Below are positions 19,625 through 30,787 of a stretch of 64,000 bases of DNA, one piece after another. Made by a program: the position numbers and the translations under genes. The notes under the pieces are model-generated. The model saw only the letters and a list, made by a program, of their open reading frames with translations. It searched no databases and was not told the DNA's origin. The DNA is from Bacteroidota bacterium (lineage in GTDB: Bacteria; Bacteroidota; Bacteroidia; AKYH767-A; OLB10): contig JADJPB010000008.1 in assembly GCA_016713445.1 (NCBI GenBank), positions 62,001 to 126,000 on the forward strand. Direction: 5' to 3'. Positions within the stretch are counted from its first letter, which is position 1; each line of letters begins with the position of its first letter.

Positions 19625-21546
19625 ATGAAAAATAAATTCTCGGTACTCTTCTTACTGTTGACGGCAATCTTATTTTTAAGATCGGCATTTGTAGGAAATA
19701 CCCATCAGGCTTTTCATTCTGCAGAAGAAGTTGCTTTTTAAAAGCTCACTTCACCCCGCCGCTCGATTCAGGCCAATATTTTTCCATTCCACAAAACTGC
19801 AAAGGGTGTCATGGATTTGATTCATTGGGATTAGCCAATGTGGATGCCAATGGAATGGACGTAAATTTATACGACGACTGGGAAACTTCCATGATGGCCT
19901 TAGCTGCTGTGGACCCCTTTTGGAAAGCCAAAGTGAGTCATGAAATTTTAGTCAATCCCACACATTCATTAGACTTACAAACTTTATGTACGAAGTGCCA
20001 TGCTCCCTTAGGACATTATACTGCATTTTACAAAGGTCAGCCACATTATACACTTGCCGACTTAAGCATCGACTCGCTCGGACAATCAGGAGTATCTTGT
20101 CATGGATGTCATGGTGTAAAAGATTCTTCAAGTCTTGGTGCACTTTTACTGGTCACCTTCCATATGATACCAATCGCATTGTATATGGTCCATTTACCAC
20201 GCCAATGATTGGTCCGATGCAACTGTATGTTGGGCTAACGCCTGCGTATAGCCCCCATATTAGTGAAAGTAAAACTTGTTCACCTTGTCATACCTTAATT
20301 TCCAATTCGGTGGATCTAACAGGAGTACCAACAGGAACTACCTTTGTAGAACAAGCGACCTACCATGAATATTTAAATTCTGATTTTCCATTGGTAGAAA
20401 TGGCAACATGTCAGACCTGCCACATGCCCAAAATTGAAGATCCCATCAAAATTGCGAATGGTTATACAGCTTTACCCGGAAGGACTCCATTCAACCTACA
20501 TACCTTTGCAGGCGCCAAACAATTTCATGGTGCAACTCATCAAAGACAACAAAGTAAGCTTAGGGGTGTCTGCTCTAGATCAAACGTTCGATTCAACACT
20601 CAAAGTAAACACTCAACTATTAAAACAAGAAACGCTGATCTAATCAGTCAATTCGACTCGAGCGGTAATGACACGGCCTATTTCAGCATACAATTAAAAA
20701 ACAAAGCGGGGCATAAATTTCCAAGCGGGTATCCATCAAGAAGAGCGGTTGTACAATTTGTAGCCTTAAAAGCTAATGGTGACACCTTGTTCTCCAGCGG
20801 ACTTTTCGACAATGATTATGAAGTAAAAAATATTTCTACTCCTTTCGAAGCGCATCACGATTTCATCCATTCATCTACCCAAGCACAAATTTACGAAATG
20901 GTGATGGGCGATGTGAATGGAAATAAAACAACCGTCTTAGAACGAGCATTTGCACCCTTAAAAGATAATCGCATCCCTCCTAGAGGATTCACCACGCTTC
21001 ATTCGGCTTACGATACATGTGCAATTGTAGGTGATGCCCTCAATGATCTTGATTTCAACAAGACCGCCGGACTTGAAGGGAAAGGGCATGATATCATCCA
21101 CTATCATTTGCCATTAGGTGGATATAGTGGAAATCTATCGGTTGAAGTAAAAGTATTTTATCAAACCCTACCTCCTGCTTTCCTCGATGAGATGAAAACA
21201 TTTTCTTCTGCTGAGATTGATACTTTTTTATCCATGTATGCCAATGCCAACAAGTCACCCTTCCTAGTAAAATCAGATTCACTGATCAATATATTAATTC
21301 CAGTGGGAATTGGATCAAATACAACTTAGCGAAGTTTTGATAGGACCGAATCCTAACTCCGAAGGTATTTTTTATATTAAAGGTTTACCAGTTCAAACCG
21401 ACATAAGCCTCTTTATGGCTTCAGGACAAAGAATATCTTGTACTCTACAAAGAACTCAGCTACATACTTCATTAATGCTTCCTGTAACCAAGGGGGTTTA
21501 CTACCTTGTACTACGCAAAATGGAAAAAAAGACAATTAAAAAATAG
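19625..21546 (+). CDS. Multiheme c-type cytochrome with a T9SS-like C-terminal domain (frameshifted)
   Basis: The signal peptide is KNKFSVLFLLLTAILFL. Five CXXCH haem-binding motifs follow: CKGCH, CTKCH, CHGCH, CSPCH and CQTCH. A GHKFPSGYPSRRAVVQF segment is typical of multihaem cytochromes, and the tail (SEVLIGPNPNSEGIFYIKG to GVYYLVLRK) reads as a type A sorting domain. This predicts a cell-surface electron carrier. Frame changes lie near 19740 and 20150, a compensating pair sits near 20515 and 20630 (NNFMVQLIKDNKVSLGV belongs in the alternate frame), and another lies near 21320. The electron donor and acceptor are unknown, and no other cytochrome gene is nearby. Confidence 0.78.
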
Positions 21547-21680
21547 TCAGATTATAAAGTAGAAATATTTTTATTCGACTTCTTTGACAAAGCAGCCTCC
21601 TAGAAAATCAAGTATTCAAAATATTATTAAATTTACACACTCAAAATAATCCCATTACCACATCTAACTCACACAAATCA

Positions 21681-24526
21681 ATGAAAAAATTTACCAAATC
21701 ATGCTTCCTGTATTGCTATTTGCATTAGCGGGCAATGTAGAAGCACAAATCAGTTTTAAAAACAAAAACACAAAATTAATAACCAGTAATTTCCATAGTG
21801 GATGCTCAGTTACGATTGCGGATTGGAATTTTGATGGATTAGATGATATTATTCGATTAGACGATGGCCGAATTGCTCACATTGAAGTTCAAAGAACCAA
21901 TGCTACATTTCAGAACATTCCTATTGGTACATTTAGTACTTCATCAGGATGGGCATGGGGAATGGTTGCAGTTGATTTAGATCACAACGGATATTTAGAC
22001 ATTATTGCCGGAAGTTCCGGTCCTGCCTTGAGAATTTTCATGACCGACGCAAATGGAGCGATGGGAAGTATGATCAGTTTACCTAACTCTGGATACTTCG
22101 TTCAAAACATAACAGCTGGTGATTTTAACAACGACGGTTGGATTGATCTTTTTGTTTGTGATGACAACGCACAAAGTCATATTTATTTGAATGATGGAGC
22201 TGGTGGATTAACCGAGTCGTTTACAACAATGAATTTCGATGTTACCTCCACTGACGATTCTGGAAACTACGGCAGCGTATGGACCGATTTCGACAACGAT
22301 GGTGATTTAGATTTATACATAGCGAAATGCAGACAAAATGTAAATAGTCCAACTGATGGAAGAAGAATTAATGTGCTGTTTGTTAATGACGGCAACAACA
22401 ACTTCACAGAGGCTGCGGCAACATATGGAATCAATGTAGGATGGCAAAGTTGGACTTCATCCTTTGGCGATATTGACAATGATGCAGACTTAGATTTACT
22501 GATAACTAACCACGATCACGAAAGTCAGATCTGGGAGAATGATGGAACCGGACATTATACCGACATCACGGCTACAACTGGTTTTGATATTACCGACATC
22601 ACCCCTATAGAAAGTGCTTTTGAAGATTTCGACAATGATGGTTATGTAGATATGATCATTACTGGAACAAATAGTAGATTCTATAGAAACAATGGTGATA
22701 AAACCTTCACAAAAATTGAAGGTCTCTTCAACTCCAACCGAATGGAATCATTTGCCATTGGTGATTTAAACCATGATGGCAAAGTAGATATTTATGGTGG
22801 TTATGCTACCATTTATACAAATCCAACTTCTGTTGATGATGTGATCTGGATGAACTCATCCAACAACAATAATCATTTTGTTACGATCAATCTCATCGGA
22901 ACAGTAAGTAACAAAGGTGCGATTGGTGCCCGAGCAACCTTGTATAGTTCCTTAGGTGCTCAACTTCGTGAAGTGCGTGCAGGTGAAAATTATGGCACTT
23001 GTAATTCTTCCATGCTCCACTTCGGTATGGGTTCGGTCACTACAATCGATTCTATTGTAGTGAGATTTCCTAGCGGCATTACTCAAACCATTTTAAATCC
23101 AGTTGTTGATCAATTTATAAAAATTATTGAGAACGATTGTATATCTCCTGCGCCCATAGTGACTTACAGTCAAACTGCGCCATTCATTTGTACTGGAAGT
23201 ACTGAGACATTAACTGCAACTTCAGGATTAAACTACCTATGGAGTGATAACAGCACTACGCAATCGATCAGTATTACAGCAGGAGGAGAATTCAATGTGA
23301 TGGTAAGTACGGCTGGAAATAATTGCATTGGACTTTCTCCAACATTAGTAATTGAACAAGATCCTGATCAAACTCCAACAATTAGCGCAATCGGCGAAAC
23401 AGAATTTTGTGATGGAGCTACGGTTGATATTGTTGCACCTGCAGGATTAAATTCATATTTGTGGTCGGATGGTTCAACTACACAGAATATCTCAGCCACA
23501 GTTTCCGGAACTTATTATCTGACTGTTCAAGGATACTGTGCTCAATTTATGTCTGCAGATTCGATAAATGTTACAGCTCACATCATACCTTTACCCGTTA
23601 CGAACACCACAGTTACAATTCCTGCTGCAGGTGCCACCACCTTAACAGCAACTGGAACCAATATCAATTGGTATGATGATGCTACCGGAACTTCGTTAGT
23701 AGGCACAGGACCTAGTTTTTTAACTCCGGTAATTTCCGGGCTTACAAATTTCTGGGTAGAGAACACAGAGACATTTAATGCAGGAATATTTTCTGTAGGA
23801 AGGTTCTCCCACACTGGAACTAGTTTGTACAGTGGCTCGAATAGCACCAATGCAACCGTGTACTTTGATGTGGAAAAAGCTTGTACATTATTATCGGTGA
23901 AAGTTTATACAGATTCTGCATTCACCAGAAGAATTGAATTACGCGACAATCAAAATACACTATTACAATACGCAGATGTTTTGATTTCTCCAGACACTCA
24001 AATTGTCAATTTAAATTTCGCACTAACTCCCGGAACAGGATATCGTTTAGTGACCAATGATAGTGTCAACAATGCGAATTGGGGAAATGTTGGTCCACGA
24101 CTCAAGAGAACTTCTACTGGCTCTGTTTATCCTTATACGATCAATGATGCTTTGTCCATCACTGGCAATGACTTTGGATCTCAATATTTCTATTATTACT
24201 ATGATTGGAACGTAGAAAAGCCAGGCTTTACTTGCAACAGCGGACTTGTTCCAGTTTCTGTGGAGGTAGTAGTTGGATTACCTTCTATCCAAACAAGTGG
24301 TATCAGCATGTATCCAAATCCCACGGGCGGCATCTTAAACATCAAACTAGAAAAGTCAAATTCAACACAAATAAATATTTATGATGCGACGGGAAGATTA
24401 GTGATGAAACAATCTATTCAAGAAATGAATAGTACATTATCGGTTCAATCGTTGCCAACAGGAGTTTATCAAGTTGAGTTTATTCAATCTGGAAGTAGCT
24501 TCCAACAAAAGTTAGTTAAGTTGTAA
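21681..24526 (+). CDS. FG-GAP/VCBS repeat and ASPIC/UnbV-like protein with T9SS tail
   Basis: A secreted protein of about 948 residues. FG-GAP repeats with calcium-type DxDxDG loops (DWNFDGLDD, DLDHNGYLD, DFNNDGWID, DFDNDGDLD, DIDNDADLD, DFDNDGYVD, DLNHDGKVD) form an apparent seven-bladed propeller. An ASPIC/UnbV-type segment follows (KGAIGARATLYSS...REVRAGENYG...FGMG...VVRFPSG), then two Ig-like YLWSDNSTTQ units and a type A sorting domain (YPNPTGGILNIKL to GVYQVEF). The signal peptide is split by a lost A in the A-run after the ATG at 21681: with one more A it reads MKKIYQIMLPVLLFALAGN. A strong terminator follows. The role is unknown, probably surface binding. Confidence 0.85.
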
Positions 24527-24547
24527 TCTAATCAACCTTTATAATAT

Positions 24548-24577
24548 GGGGAGCTTTTAAAAGGGCTCCCTTTTTTT
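24548..24577 (+). terminator. Rho-independent terminator after the FG-GAP gene
   Basis: GGGAGC pairs with GCTCCC around an A/T-rich loop and is followed by seven T residues, 22 bp after the stop codon. Confidence 0.85.
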
Positions 24578-24579
24578 GT

Positions 24580-24658
24580 TGTTAGTTGTTAGTTGTTAGT
24601 TGTTAGTTGTTAGTTGGTTAGTTGTTAGTTGTTAGTTGTTAGTTGTTAGTTGTTAGTG
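24580..24658. repeat. Heptanucleotide tandem repeat (TTAGTTG, about 11 copies)
   Basis: Near-perfect tandem TTAGTTG units, with one copy carrying an extra G, ending in TTAGTGGTTGGATG. An inverted, shorter counterpart (CACTAAC units) lies after the four-helix gene at about 25168-25190. Confidence 0.85.
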
Positions 24659-24696
24659 GTTGGATGTTGTCCAGATGGCTCGCGATTGTTTGTTGG

Positions 24697-24711
24697 TCGC
24701 GAGGCTTCGCA
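24697..24711. repeat. Degenerate copy of the CGCGA dyad repeat
   Basis: TCGCGA-GGCT-TCGCA is the opposite-orientation, imperfect copy of the element at 7348. Confidence 0.55.
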
Positions 24712-24822
24712 ATTAGTTTCTAAAATCTCAAATCAAATAGAGAATTTGCAAGTATTTGTAAATGCTTGTATTCGTTTATTTACGAGTAAGTAAAATATTA
24801 TTATGAGGTTTGCAAAAAAAAA

Positions 24823-25182
24823 ATGAATTTCAGAAATCTCAATGTTTGGCAACTTAGTATAAAACTTGTTGAACAAATTTATTTATTAACCGTTAAATTC
24901 CCACACGAAGAAAAATATGGTCTAACAAGTCAAATACGACGTTCCTCTATTTCTATCCCATCAAATATTGCTGAAGGTAGTTCACGAAAATCTCAAAAGG
25001 AATTTGCACATTTCATATCAATCGCTATAGGCTCAAGTTTCGAACTCGAAACTCAACTTATTATTGCAAATAAAATCAGATTAATTGAACAGAAAGATTT
25101 TACTGAAATTGCTCAAATGCTAAATCATATTCAAGCAATACTTCATTCTTTTAAGAACAAAATTATCGCGACTAACCACTAA
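24823..25182 (+). CDS. Four-helix-bundle protein (TIGR02436 / S23 type)
   Basis: A 119-residue helical protein of the four-helix-bundle family first noted in 23S rRNA intervening sequences. The markers are NLNVWQLSIKL at the N-terminus, EKYGLTSQIRRSSISIPSNIAEGSSR (helix 2 signature) and FELETQLIIA. The biochemical role is not established; it may form a pentamer and bind nucleic acid. It is intact. A run of ten A residues precedes the ATG. It is flanked by inverted TTAGTTG/CACTAAC repeats and by CGCGATTG words on both sides, so it may be part of a small mobile cassette. Confidence 0.9.
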   Translation: MNFRNLNVWQLSIKLVEQIYLLTVKFPHEEKYGLTSQIRRSSISIPSNIAEGSSRKSQKEFAHFISIAIGSSFELETQLIIANKIRLIEQKDFTEIAQMLNHIQAILHSFKNKIIATNH

Positions 25183-25225
25183 CCACTAACAACCAATCGC
25201 GATGCCGCGCGACCATCATCCAACA
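25168..25225. repeat. Inverted counterpart of the TTAGTTG repeat region
   Basis: ACTAACCACTAACCACTAAC followed by CAATCGCGATG and CATCCAACATC mirrors the GTTAGTGGTTGGATGTTG and CGCGATTG words at 24645-24688. Together they bracket the four-helix gene in inverted orientation. Confidence 0.5.
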
Positions 25226-25233
25226 TCTAACGA

Positions 25234-26479
25234 CTACCCGTTCGAGCGGATGGCTTCTACTGGATCAAGACGCGGCGGCGGCGGCGGGAAAAAGTCCACT
25301 CACAATACCAATGAGAGCGGAGATACTAATTCCTAAAATGGCATTGCCCATTGTTAATGCAAAATCGTAATCATTATATCCTGCTACTATGGTGGTGAGA
25401 TACACAAGAAGTAGTCCTAGAATTCCGCCAAATAAACAAAGGATAATCGACTCTGTTAAAAACTGCACAAGAATAAAATAATTTTTTGCGCCTAATGATT
25501 TTTGAATGCCAATAATGGGTGTTCGTTCACGCACTGAAACAAACATAATGTTCGCAATACCGAATCCCCCTACTAATATGCTAAAGCCTCCGATGATACC
25601 CCCTACCATCGACAACATTCCAAAAAGCTGTCCTACTTGTGCCGATAATAATTTCGTTTCATTCAACGCAAAATTATCATCTTCAATAGGACGCAAACGT
25701 CGCATACTTCGCATATTGCCACGCAACTCGTCGATCAATTCTTGATTCGAAACATAAGGCTTTGCTTGCACCATGATCATGGGTCCGGAACGTTCTGATT
25801 TTATATCAATAAATTTTCTCCCATAATTTACAGGTAATAGGATGGTATTATCTTTTGTATTTCCGATAATACTGGTACCTTCTTTAGCGAATACGCCAAT
25901 CACTTTTGTCTTTCTCCCCTTTACTGCAATCGTTTTATCCATAGCCGAGCGACCGGGAAAAAGATTTGTAGCTACTTCATATCCAATTATAGCAACCGGA
26001 TATCCCCCGTAAGATTCAGATTCTGTAAAATAGCGCCCCTCATACAAATCAAAGCCAGAAATTCGATAAAAATCATGGGACACTAAATTTATATCCACTC
26101 CTTCTACATTGTTGCCCTCCCATTTTATTGTTTGTCCGCCCAGGAATGCCATAAAACACATCTCCTCTGCCAAAGAGGTTCGATCTTTTAATTGATCTAA
26201 TTCATCAATACTCGGAACAGGTCGCTGCCAATATTTCCACCAGGGATAGTCGCCACCGAATGCCCAAGGCCATTTCTGCACATAAATTACATTATTTCCC
26301 AACTTCTCCACGCTTCCTTTTACGCTACTCTCCATACTATCTACGGCAGTAAAAACAGTAATGATGGCAAAAATTCCGATGGTCACACCTAACAAAGAAA
26401 GAAAGGTCCGTAACTTATTTACGACCAAGGCATACCACGCCATACTGATGCTTTCTTTTATAAGTCGGAGGAGTAACAT
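25234..26479 (-). CDS. MacB-like ABC transporter permease (one frameshift at the end)
   Basis: This is an inner-membrane permease of the MacB/FtsX type, moving substrates through mechanotransmission with a separate ATPase that is not encoded here. Transmembrane segment 1 (TFLSLLGVTIGIFAIITVF) follows a basic N-terminus. A large periplasmic domain of roughly 230 residues comes next, then three C-terminal segments including the GFGIANIMFVSVRERTPIIGIQKSLGA signature. A slip in the GCC repeat near 25270 creates a premature stop. In the next frame the family end RLDPVEAIRSNG follows to 25234. The length of about 415 residues is normal. The missing ATPase suggests a partner elsewhere. Confidence 0.88.
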
Positions 26480-26616
26480 ATATATTCAGCGCTTTTATAA
26501 AATTCAATATTCAAAGGCAAGAGCCAACAAGCCAAGAATTCGCCGCTAATTTAAGCGAAGCAAACGGGATATGGGGATTCTTTAAGCTCAAAAGGAATTT
26601 TTTTTTGCCTAAGCGT

Positions 26617-27540
26617 ATGGAATATCTCATGGTTGTACATCTTGACCCCAAAATTCAAAATATGTATAGTTATCTCCGCTCAGGGCTTCACGCTGCTCTA
26701 CAATCCTTTCCCAAGGATGCTCGTCATTACCAAATAAGTTTTTTACTCATCTTCCTTTTAACAGGAATTTTCAGTTTGAAATGGCCAATTATACCTACAC
26801 AAATTATCCTTACTTTTTTTATTGCTTTAAGTGTCCAATCCTTTGGAATCATTTTTCTAAAACTTCCCGTCTCCTCATTAAAAAGCGCCCTCATATCTTC
26901 ATTTAGTCTTTGTTTACTTTTTAGATGTGATCAATATTTAATAATTGCTCTTGCTGCTTTCATCACTATTGCTTCAAAATTCATCTTCAGAGCCAACGGC
27001 AAACATTTTTTTAATCCGGCAAATATTGGAATTTGCGCAACCATCTTATTAACTGGGCAAGGATGGATTTCTCCCGGGCAATGGGGCAGTGATGGACTTT
27101 GGTTATTTCTAGTTGGCATTCTCGGATTTCTAGTTGTTACAAAAGCAAATCGCATGGAACTTGCTTTATGCTTCATTCTTGGATTTGGGATTCCACAAGT
27201 CATCAGAATGTATTTTTATCAGGGGTGGCCTGCAGATGCACTAACGCACCAATTTACAAACGGTGCGCTTTTACTCTTTACTTTTTTCATGATTACGGAT
27301 CCTGCTTCTACTCCCACTCATAAGACTGTTCGAATTATTTGGGCATTTATCGTTGGATTTCTCGCCTTCTATTTACAAGCTTATCACTGGATCAACGGAT
27401 CTCCCATCTGGGCACTCTTCTTCCTATCTCCATTAACACCTGTTGTAGATTATTTCTTCAAAGGTGAAAAACATCAATGGACAAAATCTTCCATCTCGCT
27501 AAGCCTTCCGTCTTCCAAAACAAAAATCCAAGTTCAATAA
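26617..27540 (+). CDS. RnfD/NqrB-like membrane protein
   Basis: A protein of roughly 300 residues with about nine hydrophobic segments, belonging to the RnfD/NqrB/UnbV-type membrane family. FNPANIGICATIL and FMITDPASTPTHKTVR are the signature positions. In true RnfD and NqrB a threonine carries covalent FMN. I cannot see the usual SGAT-type attachment motif, so flavin loading is doubtful. The start is uncertain: TTG 26605, ATG 26617 or ATG 26662 (before YSYLRSGLHA) are all possible. It is followed after 22 bp by a DUF2330 gene, probably one operon. No other Rnf or Nqr subunits occur here, so this is a stand-alone module. Confidence 0.75.
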   Translation: MEYLMVVHLDPKIQNMYSYLRSGLHAALQSFPKDARHYQISFLLIFLLTGIFSLKWPIIPTQIILTFFIALSVQSFGIIFLKLPVSSLKSALISSFSLCLLFRCDQYLIIALAAFITIASKFIFRANGKHFFNPANIGICATILLTGQGWISPGQWGSDGLWLFLVGILGFLVVTKANRMELALCFILGFGIPQVIRMYFYQGWPADALTHQFTNGALLLFTFFMITDPASTPTHKTVRIIWAFIVGFLAFYLQAYHWINGSPIWALFFLSPLTPVVDYFFKGEKHQWTKSSISLSLPSSKTKIQVQ

Positions 27541-27562
27541 AATAATAATTAATAAAATAATC

Positions 27563-29083
27563 ATGAAAAAAATCCTTCTTATCTCTGCCCTAGTGTTGAT
27601 GACAACACTTCATGCAGATGCATTCTGTGGTTTCTATGTAGCAAGAGCCGATGCAAAATTATTCAACAAAACGTCGCAAGTAATTTTAGTGCGAAATGGT
27701 GAGCGCTCAACCATCACCATGAGTTCCGATTTCCAGGGCAATGTAAAAGATTTTGCGATGGTAATTCCGGTGCCTACAGTTCTACAACGAGAAGATATTC
27801 GCGTAGTGAACCGAAGCATCTTTGATCAGTTCGATGCTTATTCGGGTCCAAGATTGGTGGAGTATCATGATCAAGCTCCATGCAATCGTTATCTCTACGA
27901 CAATGAAGTATTAAGCAAAGCCTCCTCCATGAGAGTTCCTGTATCTGCAGAAATGAGTACGAAAGAAGAAGCTGACGAATACAAAGTAGCTGTCATTGCT
28001 CGTTACACTGTGGATGAGTACGACATTGAAATATTAAGCGCTAAAGAATCGGATGGATTGGAAAGATGGTTGAACGACCATGGCTATAAAATTCCGGACG
28101 GAGCAAGAGAAGTTCTAGAACCCTACATCAAAAGCAATATGAAATTTTTTGTTGTGAAAGTAAATTTGGAAGAACAACAGCGATTAGGAAATCAGATATT
28201 ACGTCCCATTCAGATTAGTTTTAACTCGCCAAAATTTATGCTGCCTATTCGTTTAGGTATGGCCAATGGAGATGGGAATCAGGACATGATTATTTATGCT
28301 TTCTCACAAAAAGGAAGAGTAGAAACGACTAATTACCGCACGGTGCAAATGCCCACCGATCGCAATGTTCCTACGTTTGTGAAAGATTATTTCGGACAAT
28401 TTTACACATCGCTTTACAAAGAAAACATTCGCAAGGAAGGATACAATAATGTGTACTTAGAATATGCCTGGGACCTCAGTGGACAAAATCAAGTGAAGTG
28501 TGATCCATGTGCCAGCGCGCCCCCACTCTATACTGAAATTGCAGAGTCGGGTGTAAATTGGTTGCAGACAAATCGCGGAAACGGATATACAGGACAGTTA
28601 TACTTCACCCGACTTCATGTTACCTATAACCGAAATGACTTTCCACAAGATTTGGTTTTTCAGGAGACAAGCAATAAAGCACAGTTTCAATGCAGGTATA
28701 TTTTAAATCATCCTGCGCAATACGTTGACAATTGCCCGGAGTGGTCAAACTACCAGGATGAAAAAATTCAAAGTAGAAGAAAAGAATTGCGCGAGTTAGC
28801 ATCACTCACCGGATGGGATGTGCGACGATACCGCGACTACCCAAATTATTTTCAAGGGTATCGCGCGCCGCAGCCACCTGATGAAAGAACAGGATATGTA
28901 GAGCCGGAATGGACAAATGAAAAAAGAGATGCTAAAAAAATTAAAATAATTGACTTGCCTCCTATTCAAACTATCGAAACGGCTTCAGGTGATGTCATTA
29001 AAATTCAAGATTCCATTTCTGAGATTTCACAAGAAGCATTTTTGATGGATGAAAAAGATACTGAAACGGAAAAGAAAAACTAA
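27563..29083 (+). CDS. DUF2330 domain-containing exported protein
   Basis: A 506-residue protein with signal peptide KKILLISALVLMTTLHADA. The DUF2330 start CGFYVARADAKLFNKTSQVILVR follows, with a FAMVIPVP core and later cysteines (KCDPCAS, QCRYIL, DNCPEW). The domain's function is unknown. It is often found beside RnfD/NqrB-like membrane proteins, as here, suggesting a periplasmic partner in a redox or ion-coupled module. The C-terminal 60 residues are charged (ending DEKDTETEKKN). It is intact, with no frame break, and closed by a strong terminator. Confidence 0.85.
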   Translation: MKKILLISALVLMTTLHADAFCGFYVARADAKLFNKTSQVILVRNGERSTITMSSDFQGNVKDFAMVIPVPTVLQREDIRVVNRSIFDQFDAYSGPRLVEYHDQAPCNRYLYDNEVLSKASSMRVPVSAEMSTKEEADEYKVAVIARYTVDEYDIEILSAKESDGLERWLNDHGYKIPDGAREVLEPYIKSNMKFFVVKVNLEEQQRLGNQILRPIQISFNSPKFMLPIRLGMANGDGNQDMIIYAFSQKGRVETTNYRTVQMPTDRNVPTFVKDYFGQFYTSLYKENIRKEGYNNVYLEYAWDLSGQNQVKCDPCASAPPLYTEIAESGVNWLQTNRGNGYTGQLYFTRLHVTYNRNDFPQDLVFQETSNKAQFQCRYILNHPAQYVDNCPEWSNYQDEKIQSRRKELRELASLTGWDVRRYRDYPNYFQGYRAPQPPDERTGYVEPEWTNEKRDAKKIKIIDLPPIQTIETASGDVIKIQDSISEISQEAFLMDEKDTETEKKN

Positions 29084-29170
29084 AATTCCTTTTAGTATGA
29101 TTGCATTGACGGCGATAACGGGATTGTTTTTATTTCATCGGATAAAGTCGTAGTGTAGTTTTGATAGAAA

Positions 29171-29209
29171 CAAACCTCCTACTAATTATAGCTAGGAGGT
29201 TTGTTTTTT
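29171..29209 (+). terminator. Terminator after the DUF2330 gene, between convergent genes
   Basis: An 11-bp stem (CAAACCTCCTA with TAGGAGGTTTG) and an 11-nt loop, followed by six T residues on the plus strand. It abuts the 3' end of the minus-strand T9SS cargo and may serve both. Confidence 0.85.
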
Positions 29210-29210
29210 A

Positions 29211-30774
29211 TTACCTCGACACCACCAGCTTCTGCACATCATCTTTATAGCCGTTTAACGACATTGCCAATAAGTAGGTGCCATTTTTTAAGTGGCTAGT
29301 TTCAATTTTTAATTGGCTAAGTCCTTCATGCAATGTAAATGTACTAATCTCCTTGCCTGTTATGTCAAACACATGCAATAATGCTTTTTCTATATTGGGA
29401 GGGATAATTACATCCACCATGCTGTATTCGTTTGCTGGGTTAGGGTATGGTGGTGATAAATGGGATTGAGCCAGTGGCGGTGGATCTAATTGATTATCGG
29501 ATGTAATTAAACCATTGCTGTCCGTTTTTACGATCCAGAGATCAGACGATAAATCCAATGTGATTGGATCTATGTGGGTGCCGTCTGCATTTCCTGTCAT
29601 AATAAATCCACCATCCATTGTTTGGGCTCCATCTCTGAACCATTGAAAACCTGGTGAAATTACAAATGTGCGATCCCATAAAATAGTACCCGTTGTATCG
29701 AACATAACTAAATACCCATTCATAGGTCCGCCTAAAGTATCTTTAAATACGCCAGAATACATTACATTTCCATTGTCTAAATGTTTTAGTCTTCCATTTT
29801 GGTGATAAGAATAAAATACAGGTTTATCCCATAATATATTACCTGCAATATCCATTTTTACTAAATGATGCACCCATACCCAAGGACTGCTTCCTTGCTT
29901 AACGGCTTGACACCAATAAAACATAAATTCTTGATTATTTAATTGAACAACACTACCAACAAAATGAAGGTTACCAGTAGGTGGAAAATAATGTGTCCAT
30001 AACAATTGTCCTTGCGCATTAATTCCACTAATCATCGGTTGCCAATCATTAAATCCAGAATTATTCTTAGTTCCACAAACAACTACTATCGTATCTATAC
30101 TAATTAATGAAATGTAATTACTTTCATGCGTGTTGGCATTAATTGGCACCCATTTATTGAGTAAATTTCCGGCTGTATCAATCTCCACAATAAATCCTTG
30201 TTTGTCCTGCGTATTTTTGTTAAATAACCGCAGGTAACGATTCTGCCCGTTTGTTCATTATAATCAATGGTCCAACCCACATAGGATGAATCACCGGGGC
30301 AACGTATGATTTTTCCCATATTGTATTGCCCATCGAATCAAGCTTTACGATGTAAAGAAATGTTTGATAATAATAAACCGAAGGCGATGTTTGACCATAA
30401 CCTGTCCAATAACTATTACCATTTTCCCCCTTTGTTCCATGGATGAAAGTATAAGTTGGCGCAGCATTAAATTGATTAAAAAAAACGCTATCTTCATTAT
30501 ACTAATTTTGAAAATAAATCGAGTCTCCCGATAAATCTGTTCGCAATGTAAATCCCATTATTTTATTATAATAAGTGCCAACAGACAAATTACTATCGAG
30601 CACTGGATTTGAATTATACCCTCCGACAATAAAATGATTATGATAGGAAATTACTCCCATTCCAAATGTGACATTTCCCAAATAATAGCTCCTATTAAAA
30701 TTTTGTTGTGCATAATTTGTAAAATAAAAAAACAGCATGAAAAATACAACTATGAATATTTTTATAATTTTCAT
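29211..30774 (-). CDS. T9SS type A cargo, propeller-like (frameshifted)
   Basis: A secreted protein of about 520 residues. The signal peptide is KIIKIFIVVFFMLFFYFTNYAQ. Repeated units of the form D-x-x-GN-ILWD / G-x-ILWDRTF suggest a beta-propeller like those in uncharacterised Bacteroidota exported proteins. A type A sorting domain closes it (PPYPNPANEYSMVDV to GTYLLAMSLNG). Frame changes lie near 30500 and 30185-30240. It lies just downstream of the giant beta-helix cargo on the same strand, separated by a terminator, so it has its own transcript or depends on read-through. Confidence 0.75.
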
Positions 30775-30787
30775 AAGTACAGGTTTT

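Noticed and set aside
19582..19632. Earlier ATG (19582) as the start of the multiheme cytochrome
   Set aside because: It ends after 17 codons and contains an A/T hairpin, while the ATG at 19625 gives a clean signal peptide.
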